Source: Daldinia sp. FL1419 (Eukaryota; Ascomycota; Sordariomycetes; Xylariales; Hypoxylaceae). From it: a stretch of 64,000 bases of DNA. The DNA is taken from the NCBI GenBank assembly GCA_025201765.1, contig MU623446.1, positions 1 through 64,000 of the forward strand, given 5' to 3'. This document shows, one piece after another, positions 21,942 to 33,500 of this stretch; position 1 is the stretch's first letter; the number at the start of each line of letters is the position of its first letter. The notes below the pieces were generated by a model, which was not told the origin of the DNA, made no database searches, and saw nothing but the letters and a program-made list of their open reading frames with translations. Both the position numbers and the translations under genes were made by a program.

Positions 21942-24900
21942 CTAGATTGGTGCGGGTTTACCCAAACGGGTATCCGAGGAGAGATCAATTACGTCGGGCT
22001 CGATTCTTGCTCCATATTGAATTAGTAGCTGTTCTATCTGCTTCTTGGATTTGTTGTTATTTTGAGTCTCTGGTCTCTCGCTATTTAGCTCCGATGGTTT
22101 TTCGCGACATATCTCGAGCGGATGCTGGCTCCACCACGCGGGTATCTTCTCTGGTTTCTGTCCGTAAGGATATTTCCCTTTGGGGTTCCCAATCAAATTG
22201 GCGTCGCGGGCCTCTATAAGCAGGCTCTGCACCCAGCTTTCTTCCAGGTGATGTACCGCGGCTTGAAGGGGCGTAAATACATAACCGGGTGGATTGGGAT
22301 CGGCACCTGCTTCGAGAAGCATTTTCAAGAGCTGACCGGTTACAGAACCGTCAACCTCGCAGTTATCAATACCCCAGGGGTGTTCAAGAGCCGTGAATAC
22401 GATGTTGGGTTCACGAACGAAGTTTGCTCCCGCATCAATGAAGTATTCCAAGAACTCCGGGCGTTTCCATGATACACACAATTGGAGCAGCGTGACCGGC
22501 TCACCCTTTTCAAAGGTACGAGGAATGTCCATAGGCATACTATCCGGCGGATTAATCGTAAATTTGTTTGACCAGATGGACTGTCTTACTTCAGGTGGCA
22601 AGGATTGGAATTGGACATCCTTGATGTATTTTTGCGCAAACTCCGGCCAGTTGAGTAAGATGAGACTCGCCAAAATCCCCGTCTCTTGTCGAAGCCGCTT
22701 ATTAGGACCTGTCTGGGGCTGTATTCCGGGTACTAACTCATCGAGTGCACTCAGCTTCGCCCATCGTGGATACTGTTTGCGGAGAGTCGCATTTGTGATG
22801 GCCCTGATGTGTGGACTCCCAGGGATCAAGCACTTCACTACCGATCCCCACACACCGTGATTCTTGATGAGCAGGTTCTGCCGGGCTCCTCTCATATAAG
22901 ATTCACTCATATCCAGGCAGTATTCTTCATAGGCAGTGGGAAATCTTGTATTTACAGGACGATTTGTCCCCCATTGTAGCAAACCATCGAACACAACTTG
23001 CGCCTCTAAGGAGCGAATACTACTATCCGACAGAGCGAATTCACCGGCTGGCCTTAGTTCCCTATCTTTTTGGGGGTTCGCAAAGAGGAACTCCTTGACG
23101 GTGTAATGCGCGACGGAAACTTTCTGAAGGGGGGATGTATCATCGTCACGTTTGAACTTGGAGGCAGGCCTTTTTCTTAAATTGGTAATCTTGATCAGAC
23201 AGCCGAGGATGTCCTTCAATGTTCTAACGTCATACGTGTGCGTTATACCATGCGGAACATTATAGAGTGACGCCTGCACCAATACGTCGACGGTCTTGAC
23301 CCTGAAGGTGTTACTGCATATCAACGTTAGAGCTGTGCGAGCGAATGCGTGCTGTTCTGAGGGTATGCTTTGGAGTACTCTTTCATACGTGTCGAACAGC
23401 GTCTCGGGTAAATTTTCCAACGCTTCATTTACTCTATCCTTGTCTAAGTAGATACGCTCGAGAATATCAATCTGACACGAGACCCATCGGAACCTAAGAG
23501 AGATGTCAACTACCTAGAACTTGAACATCTCTCAGCCGTTGATTACTCACATTCCTCTAGCATTTCTCGCCAACTTTCTCTCTACCTCTGTTTTATAACT
23601 CGCGCCCCACCTCCCGAATTTGGGATTTCGGGCGAACGATTTCTCAACGTACTTCTGTATCGCTCGCATAACGTCACTATTCGACATCGTGATAGGCGTA
23701 TAAGGGGCGAAGACGCTAGCCAAGACATCTGAATCCCGGACTGTCCTTGGAAGTTGTATTTGTGCGTTACTCGTAGCCTGGCTCATCGCAGTCTGGATAT
23801 CATCTTCCTCGCGGCTTGTCATTAGAATCGAGACGTTATCGAAAGCCAACTCCGTGCCTATTCTAATCAACACCTCAAGCAACCTATCTCGCGGTTTCTT
23901 GCTTTCATCTACTGCGTCGACTACTAGGTACATTCGTCGGCCTTGGCTCTTAAACTTTCCAGCAAGAGCCGCGAGGCAGCTCATAAGGCCTTCCCTATCG
24001 AAACCTTGCGACTGGTAGAGCCTATCTAATTCCTTAGGGATGAAGCGATCGATTTGTCGGCTTAGATCCCATACTATCCAACGCAGAAAAGGGACCGTCT
24101 CGTCACGGTTTCGTTCGTTGTGACAATAATAGTATGCACATCCCGTTGTTCGACAATGGACCGCAATGCTGTCGATGAGGAACGAAGCCAAAACTGTTTT
24201 TCCAGCCCCGGGAATACCGTAAATCCATATGAAACGGCGGTAGCCGTCAGGCTCGTATGCGCCTCCGTTGAGCCATTGCTTCCAGCCACGAGACTTAGTT
24301 ATCCATTCGCACGTCTCGTCTTCTTGCTTGTCGTGCTGTTCGCGGTGAAACTCATACATATCAACCCCCGGGTTTAACCAACCCAAGATTGACCTCTTTT
24401 CGTTATCTATTTTTCTCCAGTCTTAGACAAGGCACGTATTTTGGAATAAAATCTGGGTTTACGTTACCGTTCAGATTGGCCTCGATATCTCTTATGGAAT
24501 GGACGATTGAATTCAGGTTTATGCTGCCACAAAGAGTCAACCAAGATGACTTAAATTTCAACATGACCTCACTCACGTATTATCGGCTTGTAGGGCCAAA
24601 TTGAGCTGGGTTTTGTGCCTCTCCAGCTGCTTTAGCAACTCTTCCGCTTTACTTTTCCGGAACAACGGCCACTTGAACCGTGTCGAGAGTTCCATTATCG
24701 GTCGCCTGCGGGTATTCTCATTCGAGCCAAAGGCGCGTGGCCCATAGCGTACCAAGGATCCTGAATGGCTCATGCTTGAGTCGTCATCGGATTGGCGGGA
24801 CGGCGTGGGTGTTTCCTTGCCATGTCCGAATTTAGAAAAGGAATTTTGCATACCACGAGGTATCTTCTTACTAGGGCGGTCTTCCTCGTCAGAGTCCGAT

Positions 24901-25169
24901 TCTGGTTCTGGTAGCACTAGTGACTGAAGCTCCTGCAATAGAGCCCTACAGTGGCCGAGGGAATCCGAAAGGCTTTGAATAGGTGCCAGGCTATAATCGA
25001 GAGTCATATGAAGAGACTCTAGAGTACATTTCAAAGTATTGATTTCTATGGTAATAGCCCTAATCTCTCTAGGGGCGTCCTTCACCTGTCTTCCATACTC
25101 GGCGAATGCTTTAGCAACCTTACCGGTTAGTCTGATAACGTCGGGGATCAGAAATACGGGATCTGCCAT
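21942..25169 (-). CDS. STAND/NLR-type receptor: fungal N-terminal domain, NACHT, ankyrin-like repeats
   Basis: Four exons: 25169-24577, 24523-24468 (56 nt), 24406-23551 and 23493-21942, with introns of 53-61 bp. The product has 1018 residues. The N-terminal ~200 residues (MADPVFLIPDVIRLTGKVAK..., with a DAPREIRAITIEINTLK block) match the helical N-terminal domain common in fungal STAND proteins. The NACHT core has P-loop GIPGAGKT (280-287), Walker B MYLVVDAVDE (Asp380/Asp383) and a sensor-like ILMTSREE. Next comes a winged-helix-like region (ENLPETLFDTYERVLQSIP). The C-terminal third has ankyrin-like units (LLQLCVSWKRPEFLEYFIDAGA, LLKMLLEAGADPN.., QLLIQYGARI). Family members act in non-self recognition and regulated cell death. 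The small exon was placed because it alone keeps the frame through to KRSILGWLNP. Confidence 0.88.
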
Positions 25170-26415
25170 GGCGTCCGTTGGGGTTCTACTAAGGGGCAAG
25201 GTGGTCAGGTGATGCTCGTAGTAACTTCAACGGAAAGGCGAGGCAACGCTACAGTCCAATAAGTCCCAGGCTAAGAATATATAGTCCGGAGACGTAACAG
25301 GGACGTGCTACTGAGCACTTCTGGGGAAACAAATGGCTTGAAAGCGAAAGGGATTGAAAACCGCGAGATTAGTCACTACCCATCCGACCACGCACTGCGC
25401 AATTTAACGCAATCGCGAGAATATATAACACCTCAAGCCTATATAACGACAAGCGAGCTACTTTAACGATCACTCAGCCCATCAGCACATCCCTTCTTCC
25501 AGCACCCAACCGTTATGACACTGCGATAAACTGCTACCAAACCGAAGCACACCAACCGCCCAAGATTCTTAAGCATACCGGAGGAATCTCCGAATAGCTT
25601 CTTTAGTTTCGATACGAATTGCCTAAAAAAACGTCCAGACAGGCAAAAAGCAGTCATATGGCCTCAGAAGGCAGCCGTGTCAAACCATTGACTAACATTC
25701 CTATTAGTCATTTATCCTGATTCTGCAAACTATCAACTAATACACTCAAACATATTTTTAATATTTAACATCAATTCAACACTAAATAGCTAGCTATACG
25801 TAATATTAGACTTATAACTTAGTTATTCTTCCCTATCTGTTTAGTCGTCTTGATCGAGGACGTTCATACTATTAGCGTATAGTCAAGTGCCAGATTATAA
25901 AAGTTTTAAGGGGTTGATGTTTACTAGAAAAGGGGCAGAATATTCCTCTTCACAAGGGCGTACACGTTCACGTTTCTCTACTGGGATGGGTGGATATTAA
26001 CTATATTAATAGCGAAATTATATACAGTTAGGAGGATGGGAGTAAGAGTAAGTGTGATATGCTCACACGATATAAAAAGCTCAGCTGCCAAAAAAGAGGG
26101 TCCAAAGCTCCTATCCAACCACACAAAAGAAGATAGTAGCATCGTGTAGTAAAGCCCTGAGCCAAAAATTGAGTCTCTCTAAAACCAGTCAAAACGCACA
26201 AACCATAGAATCTAGAACCTATACGGCGTAGCTCTAGTATACACACCCTAATTGGCTTTGAAACGACCGCCTTAATAATAATAAATCACAAAATTCAACA
26301 ACCTGCCAATACTTCAGATAAAGTAATCTCGAAGTTCGATTTCCATTTTCTCGTATTATACCCAATGTATTCAGATCTAGTTACATACACTATAAAATCT
26401 TCATAGATCGGCTAA
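25170..26415. other. A/T-rich non-coding stretch upstream of the STAND gene
   Basis: About 1.2 kb. The part from 25660 on is rich in A/T and TA steps, with only short ORFs (64 and 72 codons) that look random. It holds the STAND gene promoter on its left. The composition could reflect repeat-induced point mutation of an old repeat, but I cannot compute the index and recognise no element. Confidence 0.4.
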
Positions 26416-26507
26416 CTGAAACGGAGACTAGACAAGAGAAGTCCAATATATCTCAAATCCACACGCTCAAGTCATTCGTTCCCCTTTTCTCTCCACATCA
26501 TCGTCAT
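26416..26507. repeat. Left copy of a 92-nt gap-flanking duplication
   Basis: This clean sequence is repeated without gaps at 26618-26709, where many C are A and many G are T. It ends at a poly-G run. See the finding on gap-flanking copies; it is probably the true single copy. Confidence 0.85.
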
Positions 26508-26607
26508 GGGGGGGGGGGGCCGGGGCGCCGGCCCCCCACCCCCCCCCGCACCCCCCCCACCCCCCCCGAGACACCCCAACAAAAAAAAAGAAAAAAAAAA
26601 AAAACAA
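26508..26607. other. Poly-G/poly-C/poly-A junk before assembly gap
   Basis: A G run, then a G/C-only palindromic stretch, a long C run with few interruptions, and an A run leading into the Ns. This has no biological coding capacity and looks like low-quality read extension. Confidence 0.8.
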
Positions 26608-26617
26608 NNNNNNNNNN
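26608..26617. other. Assembly gap (10 N)
   Basis: Ten N placeholders. The fixed length and the duplicated flanks suggest that the real gap size is unknown and may be negative (overlapping ends). Confidence 0.99.
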
Positions 26618-26709
26618 ATTTAACGGATAATATACAATATAATTCAAATATTTATAAAATCAACACCCTAAATTAATTCGTTCCCCTTTTTTATCCAAAT
26701 CATCGTAAT
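26618..26709. repeat. Right, A/T-biased copy of the 92-nt gap-flanking duplication
   Basis: It aligns without indels to 26416-26507. Nearly all differences replace C by A or G by T. It is followed by a 21-base C run (26711-26731) and then normal sequence. Confidence 0.85.
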
Positions 26710-26900
26710 ACCCCCCCCCCCCCCCCCCCCCTTTAAAAAAATGTCTCTCCGCCGCACACAACAAATCAGAAAACAAAGAAAAAAAAATTAGCAACGGTGA
26801 TGTTGCCCTTCCGTAACCTACACTGACTGCCATCTAGAGAGTATATGGATAACTTGCTCCTCCTAGGTCTATAAATGAAAGTAACCCGGTAAGGAAGCAT

Positions 26901-27884
26901 CTACTCGGCGGCCGTCCTCCTCCACAGATCCCGCATCTGTATAACCCCCGGCACACAAGCCAACGCCCCCACCGCCGTCTCACTCAGGAGTCCCGTCTCG
27001 GAGCTCCAGTGCAGGGTCAGCGGGGCCCAAGCGAGGTTCCTCAGGAGTGTCTTGCGCCAGTTACTCGACCATTCCGCCTCCTCAGCCTGGACCTCGGACG
27101 CCGTCTTGCCACCCGCAAACTTCTCCTCACGAGTCCTCTGTCCGCGCTTCCGGGACTCGTAGAACAGCCTCCCGACTTCCGCCCCCACAAACGCAGCCCA
27201 GAACCTCGCGCTCCAGAGCGACGCGCGGCGCTGGGTACTCGGCGACCAACCGAGCACGCCCTTGGACGAGAGATACGCGCCGTTCTCCAGGGCCTGGAAG
27301 ATGATGCACGTGGAGACCTGGAACCAAGAAATCGCCGTCTCGAGTCTATCCGGCTTCTTCTCTCCCTCTTTCTCTCCCTCTCCGTCTTTCTTCTTCGCTA
27401 ACAGCCTTCTTAGCCAAAAGTACATATTCAACAGCCCCCACAGCCTCAAAAATGTCCTCGCGTCCGTAACCATGGCGCTCAGCGCGCGCAGCCTCTTCGC
27501 AAACTGCAGCGCCAGGGCCGCGGAGCGACCCGGCAGCGCCTTGGCGGTGAAGACGAGGGTGGCGGAGGGGGGTAGGCTGGCTGCTAGGGCGAGGAGCTGC
27601 TGGGCGCTGCGCTGGATGGCGGGGCGGGAGAGGTGCTCCAGCACGGAGGCCGAGAAGCGCGAGGCGTAGCATAGGAAGAGGAGGGTGGTGTCGATCCCGG
27701 AGGGAGTCTGGAGACACCGCTGCAGGTGGGCTAGGAAGGCGTCGATGTTGGAGGGGGCGGCAGTAATAACGGCTTTGATGGGGAAGGGCTGGGGTTTGAC
27801 GATGGGGAGGGGGGAACCGGCGGGGACGGGGTCGCCCGAGGGCAAGTCCGCTGTTGCGGAGGTGGTGATTTCGCCGGTGCTCAT
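26901..27884 (-). CDS. Pex11-family peroxisomal membrane protein
   Basis: A single exon of 327 residues from ATG 27884. The frame is open 16 codons further upstream, but MSTGEITT is the natural start. The protein has the Pex11 layout: an N-terminal region with IDAFLAHLQRCLQTPSGIDTTLLFLCYASRF, then RLRALSAMVTDARTFLRLWGLLNMYFW, which is the typical amphipathic helix and core, a charged KKKDGEGEKEGEKK linker, a hydrophobic ISWFQVSTCIIFQALENGAYL, and a final segment ALACVPGVIQMRDLWRR. Pex11 proteins remodel peroxisome membranes and drive proliferation. It resembles the Pex11C-like fungal branch more than classical Pex11, but I cannot settle this. Its codons are clearly more G/C-rich than those of the neighbours. 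Confidence 0.83.
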   Translation of the reverse strand: MSTGEITTSATADLPSGDPVPAGSPLPIVKPQPFPIKAVITAAPSNIDAFLAHLQRCLQTPSGIDTTLLFLCYASRFSASVLEHLSRPAIQRSAQQLLALAASLPPSATLVFTAKALPGRSAALALQFAKRLRALSAMVTDARTFLRLWGLLNMYFWLRRLLAKKKDGEGEKEGEKKPDRLETAISWFQVSTCIIFQALENGAYLSSKGVLGWSPSTQRRASLWSARFWAAFVGAEVGRLFYESRKRGQRTREEKFAGGKTASEVQAEEAEWSSNWRKTLLRNLAWAPLTLHWSSETGLLSETAVGALACVPGVIQMRDLWRRTAAE

Positions 27885-29210
27885 TGTTGCTGAAGGTATT
27901 GATGTGCTATAGCGTATTGTATTGGATTGCAATGTGCTTTCTCACTTTCTCAATCAAACCCACTGTCTCTAGGTATAAACCGTGTAATTCGTATCTAACG
28001 TATACGAAACAATGCGGGCAGCGTTATCGATAAACGAAGTCAACGGACGATGCGATATATAATATATAATATATATATAGCTGGTTACTTTGGACTCGAC
28101 GTCGAGGATCAACGAGAAGATTTCAGTAGATAGTTTGGTTTAGGTACCTGTTAAAAGACCGCAACGAAGTGAACGTCAGGCTGTTAAGAGGTAGTTAACC
28201 AATCAACAAAAACGTAGCAACGAACAAAGAAGCAGAGCGATATGTCAATAATAACACCAAAAAAAGCAAAAGCAAAAGCACAACGCTGCCACTAGTATAA
28301 CTCGTAGAATCAAGATATAGCTGCGTCAATTGGTACGACAACTACACAATAGTTAAAAATGCTGTAGTGGGTTGCGTGACGCCGGCGCCGGTGGGTTTAA
28401 TATTTAAAAGCGTAACAAAAGTTGGGACTACCTTAACTAACAACTAATAAGTTTCAAGAGCGTAGTTCGCACCTGCTAGGTTACTCTTTCTCTCTCCTTC
28501 CTTACCTCGGCACTCCGGTTCGGGGTGGTTCTACTGTCTCCAGTGCTAGACATGCGCCTAACCAATGCTAATCAATACCAGTTCAATGCTAGCCAATCCA
28601 GGTTTAGCCAGATTGGCAGAATTCCACCACCCTCATTTTACCCACATCACCGTCTAATAATGCAACTTATACAAGCATTAATAAAAGTCACTCGAATCAT
28701 ACGATATAAATTCACAAGTATAAAGCCCATAGTTAGTTATAGTAAACTCGGTAGAGCATCAATCTATCAGTCCATTAATCCATCACTCCAATAATCAATA
28801 ATAATGATATACATACTAAAACTTCTTATTTGTTACAGCGTCTCTCATCTCTAGCTTTCTAAGCCTAAATTTCTAACCTAGTATACAAAAGTCGCCAAGC
28901 TTAATCTTATAGTTAAACCACTCAGTAGTAGTGATGTCTCCTATGACAAAGTTTCAACGTCCAGTTTTCGAATTAATCCCCAATGCCAATGGACTATTCC
29001 CAGCCACAGATCTTCCAGGCCACCCCTAAACCGCTTCAACCCAAAACCATAATACAATCCATTGTAGCGCCACCCCTGGCGTTCCGTCCCCAGCACCCCG
29101 AAGTTGGTATCATTCATCATCACCCTATCCTTTTATATATATAAAAAAACATTACAAATAGTTATACAAGTTTGGATATCCAATTTAAGGTCTTAGTTTG
29201 GGCCATATCG
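27885..29210. other. Intergenic, A/T-rich
   Basis: 1.3 kb including the PEX11-family promoter, a (TA)n stretch at about 28053-28080 and A-rich tracts. ORFs here (89 and 60 codons) are not recognisable. Nothing else was seen. Confidence 0.4.
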
Positions 29211-29999
29211 CTACCATAGCATCAGTATAGTAGCACATATCGCGACTACTAAGGCTTCCTTGCCGTATCCCGGTGACAAAACTGCAGCCAGGCCTTGTTG
29301 TGCAGGCAGAGGATCGAACGGCGTACCGCCCAAAAAGGGTGTCGGTATATTATCGTCGGAGGACGTCGACTGTGTTGAATCACTCGGCACGGTAGGTTGG
29401 GGCGTGTTCTGTGCTGATGTGGTATCGGCAAGTGATTCAGTGATCGTAGCTGGCGGCGTCGGGGTCTCTTGATCCGTCGTGGATTGCACTGTTGTGGAAT
29501 GAACACTCGTACTGGTACTTCTACTGGCACCCGGCGTCGTCGACGTCGTCTTCTCAGTAGTGCGACTTGTTTCCGTCGAGAAACTCGTTGGTGCGGTGAC
29601 TATTGTTGAGAATCCCCCCTTGGTTGGCGATGGGTGTATGGTCGTGGTCACCGTCGTTGGTCCGGCCCCAGGACAGAGGGTATCGACCAAATCACCCGAA
29701 AGCACGATCCCAAGCAATGACTTATGGCTGACATTGAGATCGCCACATGCGTCTTGTATAGAGCCCTGGACCTGTTCAACTCCCTTCACACACTTTGCCG
29801 AACATTGCCTTCTGCCCGTGAAATCCTTCACCTTACAACCTTCTATTTCTGTCTGATAGGCACGAATGCAACTTTTCGGTATGCTATTCGATATAATGAG
29901 CTGAAATTGGGATAAGTTGACGGCCGATGAGGTCGAGACCATAGCCAGCAGCACCGTTAAATCCAATGCTCGTCGCGATCGTTGCCGACGATGTGCCAT
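29211..29999 (-). CDS. Secreted GPI-anchored Ser/Thr-rich surface protein
   Basis: A single exon of 262 residues from ATG 29999. A basic N-terminus plus hydrophobic LDLTVLLAMVSTSSA makes a signal peptide. The mature N-terminal domain has six cysteines in a spaced pattern (SC...GC..DF....CSAKC...DAC...LCPG), as in fungal extracellular Ser-rich proteins. About 110 residues very rich in Thr/Ser/Pro follow, which would be heavily O-glycosylated. The C-terminus ends in a hydrophobic tail (ALVVAICATILMLW) after a small-residue region, which is a GPI-attachment signal. It is probably a cell-wall or plasma-membrane protein of unknown function. An ATG lies 25 codons upstream only if a longer, non-secretory N-terminus is accepted, which is less likely. 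Confidence 0.8.
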   Translation of the reverse strand: MAHRRQRSRRALDLTVLLAMVSTSSAVNLSQFQLIISNSIPKSCIRAYQTEIEGCKVKDFTGRRQCSAKCVKGVEQVQGSIQDACGDLNVSHKSLLGIVLSGDLVDTLCPGAGPTTVTTTIHPSPTKGGFSTIVTAPTSFSTETSRTTEKTTSTTPGASRSTSTSVHSTTVQSTTDQETPTPPATITESLADTTSAQNTPQPTVPSDSTQSTSSDDNIPTPFLGGTPFDPLPAQQGLAAVLSPGYGKEALVVAICATILMLW

Positions 30000-31861
30000 C
30001 TTCGATGAAAAGCCCTTTCGCGATACTCCGGTGTGTTCGCAATGGAGCGCTGTCAAACCAAGTGACGGAACCAAAGAAGAACCAGAGAAAATCGAGGAAA
30101 GCGGTTATCCAAGAATACGATTTGATAATATCCAAAAATGGCCTGACGTCTTAGCCAAACAGCGTGAGCTCGACGAAGTCGGGTCTAGCTAGATCGAGCA
30201 AGCAGATAGGCCGAAACGCAAGTTGTATCAGAAGGCTACGAATGACGGAAGACCTCTTTAGTACAGCGCGAGACGCGGGTTTGTGAGAGGGTCGCGTAAC
30301 GAGGACCCAGGGCAGGATAGATCCGAGGCGGATAAGTAGATGGAATATAATTGGGAGCAGCCACTCCGACGCCAATTATATTCAAAAGATAACAAACGGA
30401 AATTTGGAAAGGCGGTTCTAATGAAGAAATATGCAAAATATTAAGCCACCAAATGCAGTCAATGTGAAACAAGCACACCCGAATGGAGCGATGGTATGTA
30501 AAATGGTATGCTGTGGAAGGAAACGAAGCCCAGCTTCTCTAATTTTGGTATGTCGTGCTCGCGACAAATATTAAGCCAATGCCATAGTAACAGCAACAAT
30601 GGATTTATCTTTAAAGAAGGTGGGTTGGGCAACAGATAGGCAAAGCAGGGTAAGGTATTGTGTAGTATTGTGTGATAGTACGCCTGGTTGACCTGGGTGA
30701 AGGAAGTATTGAAAGAAAAGACGGCAGAACGAAAGAAACAAACAACGTGCAATCTTACGACGAGTTCCTTTGGGAAAAGACCGAAAGGTCCAAAGTCGAG
30801 GAGTCCTGGCTAGGTAGGTCCTGGCTTGTTGACCTTGTTAAACCTTGGCTTATTTGTCCCGACTTATTACCTATTCAAGATGCAGCCTGCCATTTGGATC
30901 CATCTTGGGTCGACCACGCGAGATTTTCCCATTAGCTTCCTAACCTAGGTTAGGAAGTTCGCAGGGCTTCCCACCCTCCCACGAGACTAAACCCCTGGGC
31001 TAATCGTATCAATCAACTTACTCGACGGCTCGACCAGTCCGGCCTGGCAATCGGTGATGAACCCCTCGTAGTTATTGCCTCATGAGGTCGTAAGGTGATG
31101 CTCTGTCTGTCATGGGTTCTTGCAGGTTGTTGAGACTGAAAGGTCCGCTCGAGAAGACGAGCAGCGCAACCCAAGAAATAACCCCTACAGGAAGACTAGA
31201 TCGGAATAAGCCAATGGAAAAGAAGGAATGATGTCAAGAAAAGGAAACGAAACAAGTGCGTGTTTGAGGTACCGACTAGCTATTCCCTGTCCCTCGTTTA
31301 ATTGGCAGGAAGATTTCACTCTTACTAAAAGGTTATACAGTGGTGCCCGACTAATAGGCGTGGCGTCCGAAATTGGGGTAGCAGGGGTATGTAGAAGGTA
31401 CGTGGGTACTTTATCAGGTACTTTATCGTCAGACTTTTCAAGGCTGTCTTTCGTCATAACCTTATCACATCACTATTTCGAGATCTAAGGAAATAGAGTT
31501 GTTAGCAATTGCGAATCGGCAATAGCAATCGAGTATTTGGCAAGCAAGAGCGATGGGGTTGGCGTGAATATCGCATACAATTACACGCATTCCGCCAATC
31601 AGTACTACTCGTATTCCTCGTTTTTAATCTCTGCATTAGACTTGAGTCATTGGCCGACGCGACTTGACCCAATATACATTAATCTAGGTTAGAATTGTCT
31701 CACCAAGGAGATTTTAAAAACACGATGTAGTGCAATTAGTTTCGGTTATCTAGGTATTCGGCCTTATCCTGCGATACCTAGGTAATTGGACTAAGAACAG
31801 CTTCGGTCTTATTATCGGGTGTACGCAATTTACCATCGAGGAAAATATTAACACTTAGAAG
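30000..31861. other. Intergenic, divergent GPI protein / APH kinase
   Basis: 1.9 kb. ORFs of up to 97 codons are present but have no recognisable content. One CCTAGG palindrome lies at about 31775-31785. Nothing else was seen. Confidence 0.4.
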
Positions 31862-33114
31862 ATGGCACCTGCAAGCCGCGAAGAGATCACATCCAAGGTT
31901 TTGGAAAGTCTCAAAGGAACACCATACGAGGCGTCATCTCTAGATATCCTCTCAGGGGGGACTGCTAACTTCATATACCGTGCAAAATTAGCGCAGCTAC
32001 TTGAAGATGGCACGGGAGAGGTTGCTGTCAAACACTCTGAAGACTATATCGCGTCTTCCCCAGACTTCAAGTTAACGCTATCCCGTTGCGTATGTTAGAC
32101 CTATTAAATGGAGAGCGAACCTTGCAGGCTTGTAATATTAACATTGAGTCTTCATAGCGCATCGAGGAAGAATGTCTCAAGGCCCTATCAACTTTTTCTA
32201 TTGCCGGAAAGGAATATGAGAGTGATTTTTGCAATTTCGTCGTCAAGACGCCTAGATTCTACTATTTTGACGAGAAAACCAACACTCAAGTCCAGGAGTA
32301 TCTACAGAATGGCACCGACTTGAAAACGCACACATTGACGGTATTATCCGAAGCTGATACGGAGGTGACGAAACATCAAAGCCTCCAACTTGGCAAGGCT
32401 TTAGGAAGATGGCTCAGGGGTTTTCACGGCTGGGCTACGCAACAATCCGAGCTGCGAAAGACGGTCGCTGCAAATAAGGAGCTACAGCAGTTGAAGCATT
32501 TCATCAATTTCTCGTGGCTACTAGATCGAGTGAACCAATTCCCAGCTGTTCTCGGAAGCGCCAAGGGTGTCTTCGAGAAGGTTAAGAAGATGGCTGCTGC
32601 AGAGTTGGAGGACGTTAGTCAGCTTCAGGTTATTCATGGTGATTTTTGGACGGGAAAGTGAGTAACGGGGGTTCCTCATTCCTACGAAACATTTGCTGAC
32701 AGACGGACTAGTATTCTTCTCCCCAAGGCCCCAATCCAAAAGGGAGTAGGCGTGCCAATGTTCGTTATTGACTGGGAGATGTCACAGATAGGGAAGCCTA
32801 ATCTCGACGTAGGCCAAATGCTCGCAGAGCTATACGAGTTGAAGTTATATAAAGGTAAAGCTGCGGGATTATATATGGTACAAGGATTCGTGGAAGGCTA
32901 CGGCCCTGTGAGCGAAGACTTTGCCTTCCGCACGGCAATTCAAATAGGCGCTCATCTAGTCGCCTTTGGGATGACGGTCCCGGGCTGGGGATCAGCGGAG
33001 CAGGTAGAAGAATGTGGACGTCTTGGAAGAGATATCATAACTCACGCATGGCAGAAGGATCGTAAGTGGTTTGAGGCGAGCGATTTCGCCTGTCTATTCG
33101 ACACATCTACCTAA
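31862..33114 (+). CDS. APH-fold phosphotransferase (aminoglycoside/choline-kinase-like)
   Basis: Exons 31862-32089, 32158-32657 and 32712-33114 give 376 residues. The kinase-like fold is visible as a Gly-rich N-lobe start (LSGGTANFIYRAKL), VAVKHSE with the ATP-binding Lys, the catalytic loop HGDFWTGN (residues 236-243, split by the last intron) and the metal-binding DWE (263-265). This order is that of the APH phosphotransferase family. Many fungal members lack a known substrate; some resemble methylthioribose kinase or choline kinase. No signal peptide is present. The acceptor TAG at 32709-32711 was chosen because it completes the invariant Asn. Confidence 0.85.
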
Positions 33115-33500
33115 CCTAGATAACTAGGGAGTATCAACCAAATCTTTTCAGAAAAGAAAAAAAAGCTGCCGGTTTATTCGTATGAAACGAATTGTTAATT
33201 ACCCTAAGTAAACCATCTATTAGATGGAACATAATACATAGTAAGCACATGCGAGAAGTTTATAAGTGGCCAGTTATTAGGGGTAAAATATGGCTTAAGA
33301 ACACGGACCCACGTGACTCGAGAGAAAATAATTCTCAATGAGTCAAATTTCAGACTAACTTACCAACTTCAAAATCAATTCCTATAACTCGAAATATTCA
33401 TTATAAAGCAAAGATATCCTTGTGTTATCAAACGGATTGAAGTTTCGGTCCCTGGTTCCGACCCCGCTTGCACTAGAATTTTTCATCGGAGGTATCCCCG
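33115..33500. other. Intergenic
   Basis: 386 bp between the APH gene and CTU2, in tandem. A/T-rich. Nothing was recognised. Confidence 0.4.
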
